From positions 1 through 64,000 of the forward strand of contig NZ_VFPE01000002.1 in assembly GCF_006783905.1 (NCBI RefSeq): DNA of 64,000 nt, written 5' to 3'. This document shows, in pieces, positions 16,998-24,650 of this stretch. The translations under genes and the position numbers were made by a program. The notes below the pieces were generated by a model. That model made no database searches and was not told the origin of the DNA. It was given only the letters and a program-made list of their open reading frames with translations. The DNA comes from Microbacterium kyungheense. GTDB taxonomy: Bacteria > Actinomycetota > Actinomycetes > Actinomycetales > Microbacteriaceae. Numbering within the stretch: the stretch's first letter is position 1; each line of letters starts with the position of its first letter.

Positions 16998-17873
16998 TCA
17001 GGCCTTCACGCGCGCGGCCTCGACCGCGGCACGCAGGCCGTCGGCGACCGGGGTCGTGGGGCGCCCGATGAGGCGGGCCAGCGTCGGGTCGGCGTCGGCC
17101 AGCACGCCGCGTGCGATCCCGTCCTCCATCTCGGCGACGAACCCGATGGTGCCCGCGTCGAGGCCCGACTCGGCGAGAGCCGCTTCGAACTGCTCGCGCG
17201 AGACCGGCACGTACGCGACGTCGCGGCCGAGCGCCTCGGCGGCCGCGGAGGCGAGATCGGCGTACGACACCGCGGTGTCGCCCGAGAGCTCGTACGTGCG
17301 GCCGAGGTGGCCCTCCTCGGTCAGCACGACCGCGGCGGCTTCGGCGTAGTCGGCCCGGCTCGCGGCGGCGACGAGCCCCTCGCCCACCGATGCGGCGATG
17401 ACGCCGGTCTCGGCGGCGCGGAGCGCGTCGGGCGTGTAGTTCTCGGTGTACCAGTTGTTGCGCAGCACCACCGCGGCCACGCCGCTGGCCGCGAGGTATT
17501 CCTCGGTCGCCTTGTGCTCGGGCGCGAGTACGAAGTCGATGGCGTCCGCGTGCGCGAGGCTCGTGTAGACGAGCTTCGCGACCCCTGCCGCCGCGGCCGC
17601 GTCGATCACGTTCTTGTGCCCCTCGTACCGCAGGCCGGGCTCCGATCCCGAGATGAGCAGCACGGTGTCGACGCCGTCGAGCGCCGCGGTGACCGTCTCG
17701 GGCTCGGTGTAGTCGAGGGACGCCACCCGGACGCCCCGGGCTTCGACATCCGCGACCTTAGATGTGGTGCGCGCGCCGGCGACGATGTCGCCCGGTGCGA
17801 CGCCGCGGTCCAGGAGCGCGTCGATGACGAGGTGGCCGAGCTGTCCGCCGGCGGCGGTGACGAGGATGGTCAT
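16998..17873 (-). CDS. NmrA-like NAD(P)H:quinone oxidoreductase
   Basis: 291-aa short-chain-dehydrogenase-like protein of the NmrA/QorB group, likely reducing quinones with NAD(P)H. The N-terminal nucleotide motif is VTAAGGQLGHLVID (residues 5-18), and YTSLAHADAIDF and VLRNNWYTENY are typical QorB-type segments. It is divergent from an HxlR regulator with a conserved N-terminal cysteine, matching the qor2/QorR arrangement known from Corynebacterium, which responds to quinone and thiol stress. The family call is firm; quinone as substrate is inferred. Confidence 0.86.
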   Translation of the reverse strand: MTILVTAAGGQLGHLVIDALLDRGVAPGDIVAGARTTSKVADVEARGVRVASLDYTEPETVTAALDGVDTVLLISGSEPGLRYEGHKNVIDAAAAAGVAKLVYTSLAHADAIDFVLAPEHKATEEYLAASGVAAVVLRNNWYTENYTPDALRAAETGVIAASVGEGLVAAASRADYAEAAAVVLTEEGHLGRTYELSGDTAVSYADLASAAAEALGRDVAYVPVSREQFEAALAESGLDAGTIGFVAEMEDGIARGVLADADPTLARLIGRPTTPVADGLRAAVEAARVKA

Positions 17874-17954
17874 GGGGGTCCTTTCGGTGGGAGTCGCGCG
17901 TCGCGCGTGCCTTCACGGCAACGCCGCTGTCGGATGCGTGCATTCCGTCTCGCA

Positions 17955-17981
17955 GGTACCCACTTTGGGGTAAGGTACCCA
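17955..17981. promoter_or_regulatory. Probable HxlR operator and leaderless promoter
   Basis: GGTACCCA is repeated at 17955-17962 and 17974-17981, with GGGGTA between. TACCC-N6-GGGGTA also forms an inverted repeat. TAAGGT (17971-17976) is a plausible -10 for a leaderless transcript starting at the GTG at 17983. The site lies between the divergent quinone reductase and HxlR genes. Confidence 0.55.
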
Positions 17982-17982
17982 C

Positions 17983-18345
17983 GTGGTGGTGAGTTTTGCG
18001 CAGATCCGGGCCGAAGTTCCCGGTGCGTTCGACGAGGCGTGCCCGACTCGCGTGGTCCTCGACCACGTGATGAGCAAGTGGGGCGTGCTGGTGCTGATGG
18101 CGCTCACCGAGGGCACCATCCGCTGGGGCGAGCTGCGCCGGCGGGTCGAGGGCATCAGCGAGAAGATGCTCGCGTCCACGCTGCGCACGCTCGAGAAGGA
18201 CGGCTTCGTCTCGCGGACGTCGTACCCCGAGGTGCCGCCGCGCGTCGAGTACGCCCTGACGCCGCTCGGCGATGAGCTGATGGAGCGGATGATGCCGCTC
18301 ATGGCCTGGATCGGCGTGAACGCACGTGAGATCGTGGGCCGCTGA
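17983..18345 (+). CDS. HxlR (DUF24) family regulator, redox-sensing type
   Basis: 120-aa winged-helix repressor. The core DHVMSKWGVLVLMALTEGTIRWGELRRR and the recognition helix region EKMLASTLRTLEKDGFV are typical of HxlR. A single N-terminal cysteine in DEACPTRV sits where QorR/HypR-type regulators sense thiol or quinone stress. Three consecutive GTG codons start the frame; the first is 7 bases from TAAGGT. It is likely the repressor of the divergent NmrA-like gene and of itself. Confidence 0.86.
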   Translation: MVVSFAQIRAEVPGAFDEACPTRVVLDHVMSKWGVLVLMALTEGTIRWGELRRRVEGISEKMLASTLRTLEKDGFVSRTSYPEVPPRVEYALTPLGDELMERMMPLMAWIGVNAREIVGR

Positions 18346-18360
18346 GCCCTCGCGCCGCGC

Positions 18361-18366
18361 TAGGGT
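18361..18366 (+). promoter_or_regulatory. -10 element of the erm leader transcript
   Basis: TAGGGT lies seven bases before the ATG of the leader peptide. With no room for a ribosome binding site, the erm mRNA probably begins at or next to that ATG. No convincing -35 element was found. Confidence 0.6.
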
Positions 18367-18373
18367 GGTCCGC

Positions 18374-18439
18374 ATGGGAATGATCAAGAGCACGCCGATG
18401 ATGGCGTGCCCGCTCTTCGTCCGCGACCGCCGCGCCTGA
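18374..18439 (+). CDS. erm leader peptide (21 aa) with an Arg-Asp-Arg stalling motif
   Basis: Short ORF of 21 codons encoding MGMIKSTPMMACPLF followed by VRDRRA, located 139 bases upstream of erm. The R-D-R triplet (residues 17-19) fits the '+X+' pattern at which macrolide-bound ribosomes stall in erm and msr leader peptides. It starts 7 bases after a -10 element, so it is probably translated from a leaderless mRNA. Stalling here is expected to alter folding downstream and expose the erm start. The ORF is plainly visible; its role is inferred from position and motif. Confidence 0.8.
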   Translation: MGMIKSTPMMACPLFVRDRRA

Positions 18440-18508
18440 CGGCGCCCTCGCGACACACGCGGCAGCGCGCCGTCATCCGGATGCCCAGGCATCCGTCGCG
18501 CGCCCCTA

Positions 18509-18526
18509 CGGTCCGTTCGCGGACCG
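18509..18526 (+). promoter_or_regulatory. UUCG-capped hairpin in the erm leader
   Basis: CGGTCCG and CGGACCG pair around a TTCG tetraloop (7-bp stem). It is one of several stems between the leader peptide and erm; another is GGATGC/GCATCC near 18478-18496. These may form alternative structures when a ribosome stalls on the leader. Confidence 0.55.
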
Positions 18527-18548
18527 CACCGTCCCTGGCGTGCGCCGG

Positions 18549-18574
18549 GTGCTCCGACTTCTTCTCCGGAGCGC
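18549..18574 (+). promoter_or_regulatory. erm: Hairpin sequestering the erm ribosome binding site
   Basis: GTGCTCCG (18549-18556) pairs over 8 bp with CGGAGCGC (18567-18574). The GGAG at 18568-18571, seven bases before the erm ATG, lies in the 3' arm. Folding would hide the ribosome binding site, as expected of a translational attenuator. Confidence 0.65.
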
Positions 18575-18578
18575 TCCC

Positions 18579-19364
18579 ATGCGAAACCGTTCAGTCCACG
18601 GCGGCCGACACGAGCTCGGCCAGAACTTCCTCATCCACCGCCCGACGATCCGGGGGATCGTCGACCTCGTCGCCGAGACGCGCGGCGCCATCCTCGAGAT
18701 GGGCGCGGGCGACGGCGCATTGACAGTGCCGCTCGCCCGGCTCGGTCGCGACCTCGTCGCCATCGACATCGACGAGCACCGCGTGCGCGCCCTGCGGCGG
18801 CGCCTGCCGCAGGTGCGTGTGGAGCACGCCGATGCGCTGCGGCATCCGCTCGACAGCCCCGTCGTCGTGGGCAACGTCCCGTACCACGTGACGACGCCGA
18901 TCCTCCGCCGGCTGCTCGGGCGCGACGGCTGGCAGCAGGCGATCCTCCTCACGCAATGGGAGGTCGCGCGCAAGCGCGCCGGGGTCGGCGGCGGCACCAT
19001 GATGACCGCGCAGGCCGCCCCGTGGTTCGCCTTCTCACTGCACGGCCGGGTGCCGGCTCGGCACTTCGCGCCCTCGCCGAGCGTCGACGGCGGTGTGCTG
19101 CGCGTCGTCCGCCGCGAGACGCCGCTCATCCACGCGCGCGACCGCCGCGGCTACGAGCAGTTCGTCCGCGCGATGTTCACGGCGAGGGGCAACGGGCTGT
19201 CGGCGCTCCTGCAGCACGGCGCCGGGCTCTCGGCCGGTCAGGCGCGCACGGTCGTCGGCTGCGCCGGAGCCGCCCACGGCGGACTGCCGCGCGATCTGCG
19301 CCCCGAACAGTGGGCGGCGCTGTGGCATCACGCGGTCGCGGCGACCGGACGGCGCCGCGGGTGA
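18579..19364 (+). CDS. erm: 23S rRNA adenine-N6 methyltransferase, Erm family
   Basis: 261-aa SAM-dependent methyltransferase expected to methylate A2058 of 23S rRNA and confer macrolide-lincosamide-streptogramin B resistance. Motifs in order: GRHELGQNFL (RNA-contact/motif X), ILEMGAGDGALTVPLA (SAM motif I), VVVGNVPYHVTTPIL (catalytic NxPY motif IV), LLTQWEVARKRA and the C-terminal RNA-binding helices. The ATG at 18579 is preferred because homology and GGAG match it; an in-frame GTG at 18540 is only an extension. A leader peptide and hairpins upstream indicate drug-inducible translation. The actinobacterial erm subclass was not determined. Confidence 0.92.
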   Translation: MRNRSVHGGRHELGQNFLIHRPTIRGIVDLVAETRGAILEMGAGDGALTVPLARLGRDLVAIDIDEHRVRALRRRLPQVRVEHADALRHPLDSPVVVGNVPYHVTTPILRRLLGRDGWQQAILLTQWEVARKRAGVGGGTMMTAQAAPWFAFSLHGRVPARHFAPSPSVDGGVLRVVRRETPLIHARDRRGYEQFVRAMFTARGNGLSALLQHGAGLSAGQARTVVGCAGAAHGGLPRDLRPEQWAALWHHAVAATGRRRG

Positions 19365-19495
19365 GCTCCGGCAGCGGGCAGGCCTCGCGCGGCGGAGACG
19401 TCCGGCACCCGTCCCTGTCCCGCGCGGGGGACTGTCGCGCCGTCGGATGCCCGGGCTAGCGTGGGGGCCGGACCGATCACCGCACGGAGGTGTGC

Positions 19496-20119
19496 ATGTC
19501 AGCTGTCGTCGCCACGATGTCGATCTCGCTCGACGGGATCGGCTCCGGCCAGCACCAGACCGAGGAACGCCCGTTCGGCGACGTGCCCGAGGGGGCGCTG
19601 CATCGCTGGATGTTCGAGACGCCCGACGAGAACCGGGCCGAGATCGACGCCATCGTCGCCGCGGGCGCCTTCATCATGGGGCGCAACATGTTCGGTCCGG
19701 TGCGGGGCGAGTGGGATCGCGACTGGCGCGGGTGGTGGGGACCGAACCCGCCGTACCACCGGCCGGTGTTCGTGCTCACCCACTTCGCGCGCGAGCCGCT
19801 CGTGATGGAGGGCGGCACGACGTTCCACTTCGTCACCGACGGCATCCACGCAGCCCTGGATCGCGCCAAGGATGCCGCCGGCGACCTTCCGGTGCACATC
19901 GCCGGCGGGCCGAGCACGACGAACGCGTACCTCGCTGCGGGACTCGTCGACGAGCTCGCGCTGCAGATCTCGCCCAGCATCCTCGGCGACGGGCTGCGGC
20001 TCTTCGACGGCGTCGGGCCCCTGCGGCTGGAGCAGACGTCGGGGCGGGCCGCGTCACTCGTCACCCACGTGCGGTACCGCGTGCTGCCCGCGGACGCCCC
20101 GGCGCCGACCGCCTCGTGA
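19496..20119 (+). CDS. Dihydrofolate reductase-like (RibD C-terminal domain) protein
   Basis: 207 aa, start ATG 19496 with GGAGG five bases upstream. Typical segments are ATMSISLDGIGSG, GAFIMGRNMFG, PVFVLTHFAREP, VHIAGGPSTTNAYLAAGLVDEL and the terminal LRLEQTSG. It resembles RibD C-terminal-domain proteins, which reduce NADPH-linked substrates but are mostly uncharacterised in this branch. It overlaps the following YcaQ-like gene by GTGA, so the two are translated together. A related protein is encoded at 32237-32800. Confidence 0.86.
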   Translation: MSAVVATMSISLDGIGSGQHQTEERPFGDVPEGALHRWMFETPDENRAEIDAIVAAGAFIMGRNMFGPVRGEWDRDWRGWWGPNPPYHRPVFVLTHFAREPLVMEGGTTFHFVTDGIHAALDRAKDAAGDLPVHIAGGPSTTNAYLAAGLVDELALQISPSILGDGLRLFDGVGPLRLEQTSGRAASLVTHVRYRVLPADAPAPTAS

Positions 20120-21195
20120 CGCCGCACGCGCTCACGCGCGACCAGGCGCGCCGGCTGATCGTGCGCGCGCAGCTGCTCGACGCCGACCGTCCCGGCGATG
20201 TGATCGAGGTCGCCGAGCAGCTCACCTACATCAAGATCGACCCGACCGCGACGATCGCGCCCAGCGAGCAGACCGTCCCGTGGTCGCGCATCGGCTGGTC
20301 GTATGAGCCCGGCCAGCTGCGCAAGGCGGCCGAGCAGGACCGCCTGCTGTTCGAGTTCGACGGCGCGTTCCGTCCGATCAGCCTGCTGCCGCTCATGCTG
20401 CCCGGGATGCGCCGCTGGCCGCAGCGCGAGAGCAGCCGGCAGTGGCTCGAGGCCAACGCGGTGTTCCGTGGGGACGTCCTCGCGCGCCTCCGCGCCGAAG
20501 GGCCCCTCCTCACCAGCGACATCCCCGACACCGCGCAGGTGAACCGGGCGCCGGACGGCTGGTCGGGGACCAACCAGGTGCCGCATATGCTCGACTTCCT
20601 GCTGCGACAGGGCGAGGTGGCGGTCGTCGGGCGTGAGGGCCGGCACCGCCGTTGGGACCTCGCCGAGCGCGTGTACCCGAAGGATCTGCCCGAGTACGGC
20701 GATGACGAGGCCGCCCTTCTGCTCTCGGAGCGGCGACTGCAGGCGGGCGGCGTCGCCCGCGCGCACTGGTGGTGGTCCGGCGTCTCGAAGGACGCGGGCG
20801 AACCCGCGCTCGTGGACGGTGCGAAATACCGGGTCGACCCCGAGGCGCTCGCCGCCCTCGACGACGACACCGGCGGGCGCGTCGCCTTCCTCAACCCCTA
20901 CGACAGCCTGCTGTTCGATCGCCGCCGTCTGCAGGAGGTGTTCGAGTTCACGTATGTGTTCGAGCAGTTCAAGCCGAAGGCGCAGCGCATCTACGGCTAC
21001 TTCGCCCACCCGATCCTGCTCGGCGACCGTTTCGTCGGGATGCTGGACGCCGAGGTCGACCGCGCGCACGACGTGCTGCGGGTGAACGCGATCCACGAAC
21101 TGCTGCCGTTCGAGCCCGAAGAGATGGAGATGGTGCGCGCCGAGATCGCCGACCTCGCCGAGTGGCTGGGCGTGGGGCTCGTCGGCCTGCGATGA
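20116..21195 (+). CDS. Winged-helix DNA-binding protein, YcaQ/AlkX-like (HTH_42)
   Basis: 359 aa of the HTH_42 superfamily, which includes DNA glycosylases that unhook crosslinks (YcaQ, AlkZ). It begins TPHALTRDQARRLIVRAQLL, has tandem winged-helix segments and ends VFEQFKPKAQRIYGYFAHPILLGDRFVG. The catalytic Q-phi-D motif of YcaQ falls in the stretch reading YIKIDPTA, where the glutamine is a lysine, so glycosylase activity may be altered. The GTG start overlaps the upstream stop. Family assignment is good; activity is unproven. Confidence 0.78.
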   Translation: MTPHALTRDQARRLIVRAQLLDADRPGDVIEVAEQLTYIKIDPTATIAPSEQTVPWSRIGWSYEPGQLRKAAEQDRLLFEFDGAFRPISLLPLMLPGMRRWPQRESSRQWLEANAVFRGDVLARLRAEGPLLTSDIPDTAQVNRAPDGWSGTNQVPHMLDFLLRQGEVAVVGREGRHRRWDLAERVYPKDLPEYGDDEAALLLSERRLQAGGVARAHWWWSGVSKDAGEPALVDGAKYRVDPEALAALDDDTGGRVAFLNPYDSLLFDRRRLQEVFEFTYVFEQFKPKAQRIYGYFAHPILLGDRFVGMLDAEVDRAHDVLRVNAIHELLPFEPEEMEMVRAEIADLAEWLGVGLVGLR

Positions 21196-21207
21196 GCCTG
21201 CCGCGCC

Positions 21208-21292
21208 CCGCGGGGTGCGCCTGTCGCGTCCCGCGGGGTGCGCCTGTCGCGTCCCGCGGGGTGCGCCTGTCGCGTCCCGCGGGGTGCGCTGA
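21208..21292 (+). repeat. 23-bp tandem repeat, about 3.7 copies
   Basis: Units start at 21208, 21231, 21254 and 21277 with an exact 23-bp period. Each opens CCGCGGGGTGCGC and continues CTGTCGCGTC. The block begins right after the YcaQ-like stop. The period is not a multiple of three, so it is not a coding repeat. Confidence 0.9.
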
Positions 21293-21360
21293 TCATGTGC
21301 TCTCGTCGAGCGCACACGTCATGTGCGCGTCCCGCATGTGATCTCGGCGAGAGCACATGA
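21293..21360. repeat. Long inverted repeat with an inner hairpin
   Basis: TCATGTGCTCTCGTCGAG (21293-21310) pairs with CTCGGCGAGAGCACATGA (21343-21360) with one mismatch. An inner GCGCAC/GTGCGC stem (21310-21315 with 21323-21328) nests inside. It follows directly on the 23-bp repeat and could terminate the upstream operon or form a structured RNA. Confidence 0.8.
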
Positions 21361-21404
21361 TGCCGGCATCCGGAACGGGCCGTCCGCCGGGTACGCTCGA
21401 CCGG

Positions 21405-21911
21405 GTGAACCCCCGCACCCTGGCCGCCGGCTCCGTCCTCCGTGAAGCGCGCCCGGGTGACGAACCCGGCATCCTCGCCTGCATCCGGGCGCTTGCGGAG
21501 TACGAGCGCGAACCCGACGCGGTCGAGAACACGGTGGAGGCGCTGCGCGAGACGCTGTTCGGGCCGGCGCCGCAGGCGTTCGGCCACGTGGTCGAGCGCG
21601 AGGGCGTCGTTGTCGGCATCGCGCTGTGGTTCGTGACCTACTCGACGTGGACGGGCCGCCACGGCATCTGGCTCGAGGATCTCATCGTGCTGCCCGAGCA
21701 CCGAGCCGCCGGCTACGGCAAGGCGCTGATCGCGTCGCTCGCCGCCGTGTGCGCGGAGCGCGGCTACTCGCGCCTGGAGTGGACGGTCCTGGACTGGAAC
21801 GAGCCCGCGCTCGGTTTCTACCGCTCGATCGGCGCGGAGCCGATGGATGAGTGGACCACTCAGCGCATGAGCGGCGACGCGCTCACGGCGCTCGCGGCGG
21901 TGCTCGACTGA
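21405..21911 (+). CDS. GNAT family N-acetyltransferase
   Basis: 168-aa acetyl-CoA-dependent acetyltransferase resembling the diamine/polyamine group. Features are LREARPGDEPGILACIRALAEYE, IWLEDLIVLPEHRAAGYGKALI (beta 4 and the acetyl-CoA pyrophosphate loop) and WTVLDWNEPALGFYRSIGAEP. The GTG at 21405 is chosen because TACGCT lies seven bases before it, giving a leaderless transcript. A longer frame from 21357 would run back into the inverted repeat. It converges with the cupin gene, with 7 bases between. Confidence 0.87.
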   Translation: MNPRTLAAGSVLREARPGDEPGILACIRALAEYEREPDAVENTVEALRETLFGPAPQAFGHVVEREGVVVGIALWFVTYSTWTGRHGIWLEDLIVLPEHRAAGYGKALIASLAAVCAERGYSRLEWTVLDWNEPALGFYRSIGAEPMDEWTTQRMSGDALTALAAVLD

Positions 21912-21918
21912 GGCCGCG

Positions 21919-22260
21919 TCAGGGCACGCGATTCGAGACGGTCAGCAGCACGACAGCGTCGTCGAGGGCCGCGAGGCTGTGGCGGCGCGGCGGGATCGTG
22001 AGGTGGTCGCCCGAGACCCCGTCCCAGGACTCGTCGCCCGCGATCAGCCTCACCCGGCCGCGCAGCACCTGCAGCGTGGCCTCGTGCGGGCTCTCGTGCT
22101 CGGCCAGCTCATGGCCGGCGCGCAGGGCGATGACCGTCTCGCGCAGGGCGTTCTCGTGGCCCCCGCGGATGGTGCGGGCGGCGCGGCCGCTGGAGGCGTC
22201 CCGCGCCGTCGCGGTCAGCTCGTCGATCAGATCGGCCAGGTCCGTGCTGTCCATCGGCAT
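21919..22260 (-). CDS. Small cupin-domain protein
   Basis: 113 aa. After an N-terminal helix (TDLADLIDELTATARDA) comes a single cupin barrel: LRAGHELAEHESPHEATLQVLRG and DHLTIPPRRHSLAALDDAVV. Histidines in EHESPHEA and RRHS are suited to metal binding. Such small cupins are often stress or unassigned proteins in actinobacteria. An alternative ATG is two codons downstream (22254). Confidence 0.8.
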   Translation of the reverse strand: MPMDSTDLADLIDELTATARDASSGRAARTIRGGHENALRETVIALRAGHELAEHESPHEATLQVLRGRVRLIAGDESWDGVSGDHLTIPPRRHSLAALDDAVVLLTVSNRVP

Positions 22261-22416
22261 CGCCTTCGTCCACCCATCGCCTCGATCGAGGCCGTCGGTT
22301 CGGATGGCCGGAGTCTACCGGCGAGGGCCGTCGCGAAGACAGAGCGGCGCGTCATCCGGGAATCCTCGCGCCCGCCCCGCGGTTGCGAGGATCATTGCAC
22401 CGAAGGGAGCCGCCCC

Positions 22417-24114
22417 ATGAACGGACTCGAGGTCACCGTCCTGGTCGGGATCACGGTGCTCACGGGCGCCATCCTCGCGCCCAGGCTGCGCATCGCCGTG
22501 CCGCTGCTGCTACTGATCGCCGGCCTCGCGCTCGGATTCATCCCCGAGGTGCGCGAGATCGTGCTGCCTCCCGAGACGGTGCTGCTGCTGTTCCTGCCGG
22601 TGCTGCTGTTCTGGGAGAGCCTCACGACGTCGCTGCGCTCGATCCGGCGGGACTTCCGCGGCATCGTGCTCTCGAGCACCGTGCTCGTCGTGGCCACCGC
22701 CTTCGCCATCGCGGGCATCGCCTGGGCGCTCGGTCTGCCCTGGAACGCGGCGCTCATCCTGGGCGCCGCGGTGGCGCCGACGGACGCCACCGCCGTCGCC
22801 GCGCTCGGGCGCATGCTGCCGCGCCGCAACTTCATGAACCTCAAGGCCGAGAGCCTCACCAATGACGGCACCGCTCTCGTCCTGTACGGCGTGGCCGTCG
22901 GCGTCGCGGTGGGCGGGCAGTACACCCCGCTCGACATCACGTGGCTGGTGCTGCTGTCGTACATCGGCGGTGCCGTCGCGGGCCTCGTCGTGGCGGGGGT
23001 GGCCTACCTGGTGATGCGCCGCGTGCGCAACACGCTGAACCTCAACATCGCGCTGCTGCTCGTGCCATTCACCGCGTTCCTGCTGGCCGAGCTCATCCAT
23101 GCCTCCGGCGTGCTGGCGGTCGTGGTCGCGGGCCTCATCGTGGCGTACATCATGCCGCGCATCAGCACGGCCGCCTCGCGGCGGCAGGCGCAGTGGACGT
23201 GGCCGCTGGGATCGTTCCTGCTCAACGGGTCGCTGTTCGTCATCATCGGGTTCGAGGTGCAGGCGGTCGCGCATGAGATCCCCGGTCGCGAGATCGGCTG
23301 GCTGCTGCTCGTGACGGTCGCGGTGTGGCTGGGGCTGCTGATCACGCGTTTCCTGGTGCAGACGGCGTCGGTGATGGTGATCCGGATGCTGGACCGCAGA
23401 CCGTCGCAGCGCCTGCGGCGCACCACGTGGCGTTCGCGCGTCGTGAGCGCGGTGGCCGGATTCCGCGGCGCCGTGTCGCTCGCCATCGCGCTGTCGGTGC
23501 CGCTGACGACGTCGGCGGGCGATGCCCTCCCGGGACGCGACGAGATCGTGTTCATCACCGCGGGCGTCATCGTGCTGACGCTCCTCGTGCAGGGGCCGCT
23601 CCTACCGACCGTCGTGCGGTGGGCGCGCTTCCCCGAGGATCTCGCGATGAAGCAGGAGCTCGAGCTCGCCGAGCGGGCGATCACGGGTGCCGCGCTCACG
23701 GCGGTCAAGGACCTCGCCCACGACCACGGCATCAGCGAAGAGACCCGCGACCGCCTGACGCGCGACTACTACGAGTTCCTCGAGCGCAACAACGAACGCG
23801 TGCAGGCGCGTCAGCAGGCTGAGGTCGACCGTCAGATCGCGGATCTCGATCGCCGCATCGGAGAGACGGATGCCTCAGCGGAGGCCTCGCTCGAGGCCAC
23901 GACCGTCCTGGTGGCGGCGCCCGACCCGCTCCCTTCGCCGCGAGAGCGCGACGAGGAGTACTCGAAGCTGCGGATCGCCGTCCTCGACCGCAAGCGCGAG
24001 GTGCTCTACCGCCTGCGGCGCGAGGGCGTGGTCGATGACGCCGTCGTGACACAGATCCAGACGCGTCTGGACGTGGAGGAGCTGCGGATCACCGGCGTGG
24101 AGATCCTCGACTGA
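22417..24114 (+). CDS. Na+/H+ antiporter, CPA1 (NhaP-like) family
   Basis: 565-aa inner-membrane antiporter. Roughly 12 membrane helices span residues 1-410. The ion-binding motifs are GAAVAPTDATAVAALG and KAESLTNDGTALVLY. The remaining ~150 residues form a cytoplasmic tail rich in charged helices that may regulate transport. ATG 22417 follows GAAGGGAG; the frame is open further upstream but lacks antiporter features. Cation specificity (Na+, K+ or Li+) is not readable. Confidence 0.93.
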   Translation: MNGLEVTVLVGITVLTGAILAPRLRIAVPLLLLIAGLALGFIPEVREIVLPPETVLLLFLPVLLFWESLTTSLRSIRRDFRGIVLSSTVLVVATAFAIAGIAWALGLPWNAALILGAAVAPTDATAVAALGRMLPRRNFMNLKAESLTNDGTALVLYGVAVGVAVGGQYTPLDITWLVLLSYIGGAVAGLVVAGVAYLVMRRVRNTLNLNIALLLVPFTAFLLAELIHASGVLAVVVAGLIVAYIMPRISTAASRRQAQWTWPLGSFLLNGSLFVIIGFEVQAVAHEIPGREIGWLLLVTVAVWLGLLITRFLVQTASVMVIRMLDRRPSQRLRRTTWRSRVVSAVAGFRGAVSLAIALSVPLTTSAGDALPGRDEIVFITAGVIVLTLLVQGPLLPTVVRWARFPEDLAMKQELELAERAITGAALTAVKDLAHDHGISEETRDRLTRDYYEFLERNNERVQARQQAEVDRQIADLDRRIGETDASAEASLEATTVLVAAPDPLPSPRERDEEYSKLRIAVLDRKREVLYRLRREGVVDDAVVTQIQTRLDVEELRITGVEILD

Positions 24115-24146
24115 GTGGATGGGAGGAGCAGCCGTACGCTGGTGCG

Positions 24147-24611
24147 GTGACCGTTCCTCCCACCCCGGCCGAGTACTGGGCGCATCGACGTGCCGAGAAT
24201 CCGGGGCTGCCCGAGAAGGTGCCCGAGGCGTGGGCGTTCGGCGCCACCCCGGCGCACGCCGACGGACTGCTCGCGCTCGTCGTCGCCGGGGTGAAGACCG
24301 GCACCGCGTCGTCGCTGTGGGACCTGGATGCGACCGGCGAACCGCTGCCGCGAGTCGGCGACTTCAGCATCATCCTCGACGGCGCAGGCGCGCCGGCCGC
24401 CGTCATCGAGACGACCGCGATCGAGATCGTGCCGTTCGACCAGGTCGGCGCCGAGCATGCGCACGCCGAGGGCGAGGGCGACCGGTCGCTCGCCGCCTGG
24501 CGCGACATCCACGAGCGCTTCTGGCGGGACCACTCCGAGAACCCGCGCGGCTTCGAGCCCGACATGCCGGTCGTGTGCGAGCGGTTCCGGCTGGTGCACC
24601 CGCAGAACTGA
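24147..24611 (+). CDS. ASCH domain protein
   Basis: 154 aa. ASCH domains are small RNA-binding-like barrels. Conserved parts here are YWAHRRAENPGL, GVKTGTASSLWDLDATGEPLP (the basic/Gly-rich pocket), GDFSIILDGAGAPAAVIETT and RSLAAWRDIHERFWRDH. Function in bacteria is mostly unknown. TACGCT (24135-24140) precedes the GTG by six bases, so the mRNA is probably leaderless. Confidence 0.87.
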   Translation: MTVPPTPAEYWAHRRAENPGLPEKVPEAWAFGATPAHADGLLALVVAGVKTGTASSLWDLDATGEPLPRVGDFSIILDGAGAPAAVIETTAIEIVPFDQVGAEHAHAEGEGDRSLAAWRDIHERFWRDHSENPRGFEPDMPVVCERFRLVHPQN

Positions 24612-24650
24612 CCGACGGGATGCCGGCGCCGCCGGAACCCGGATCCGCCG

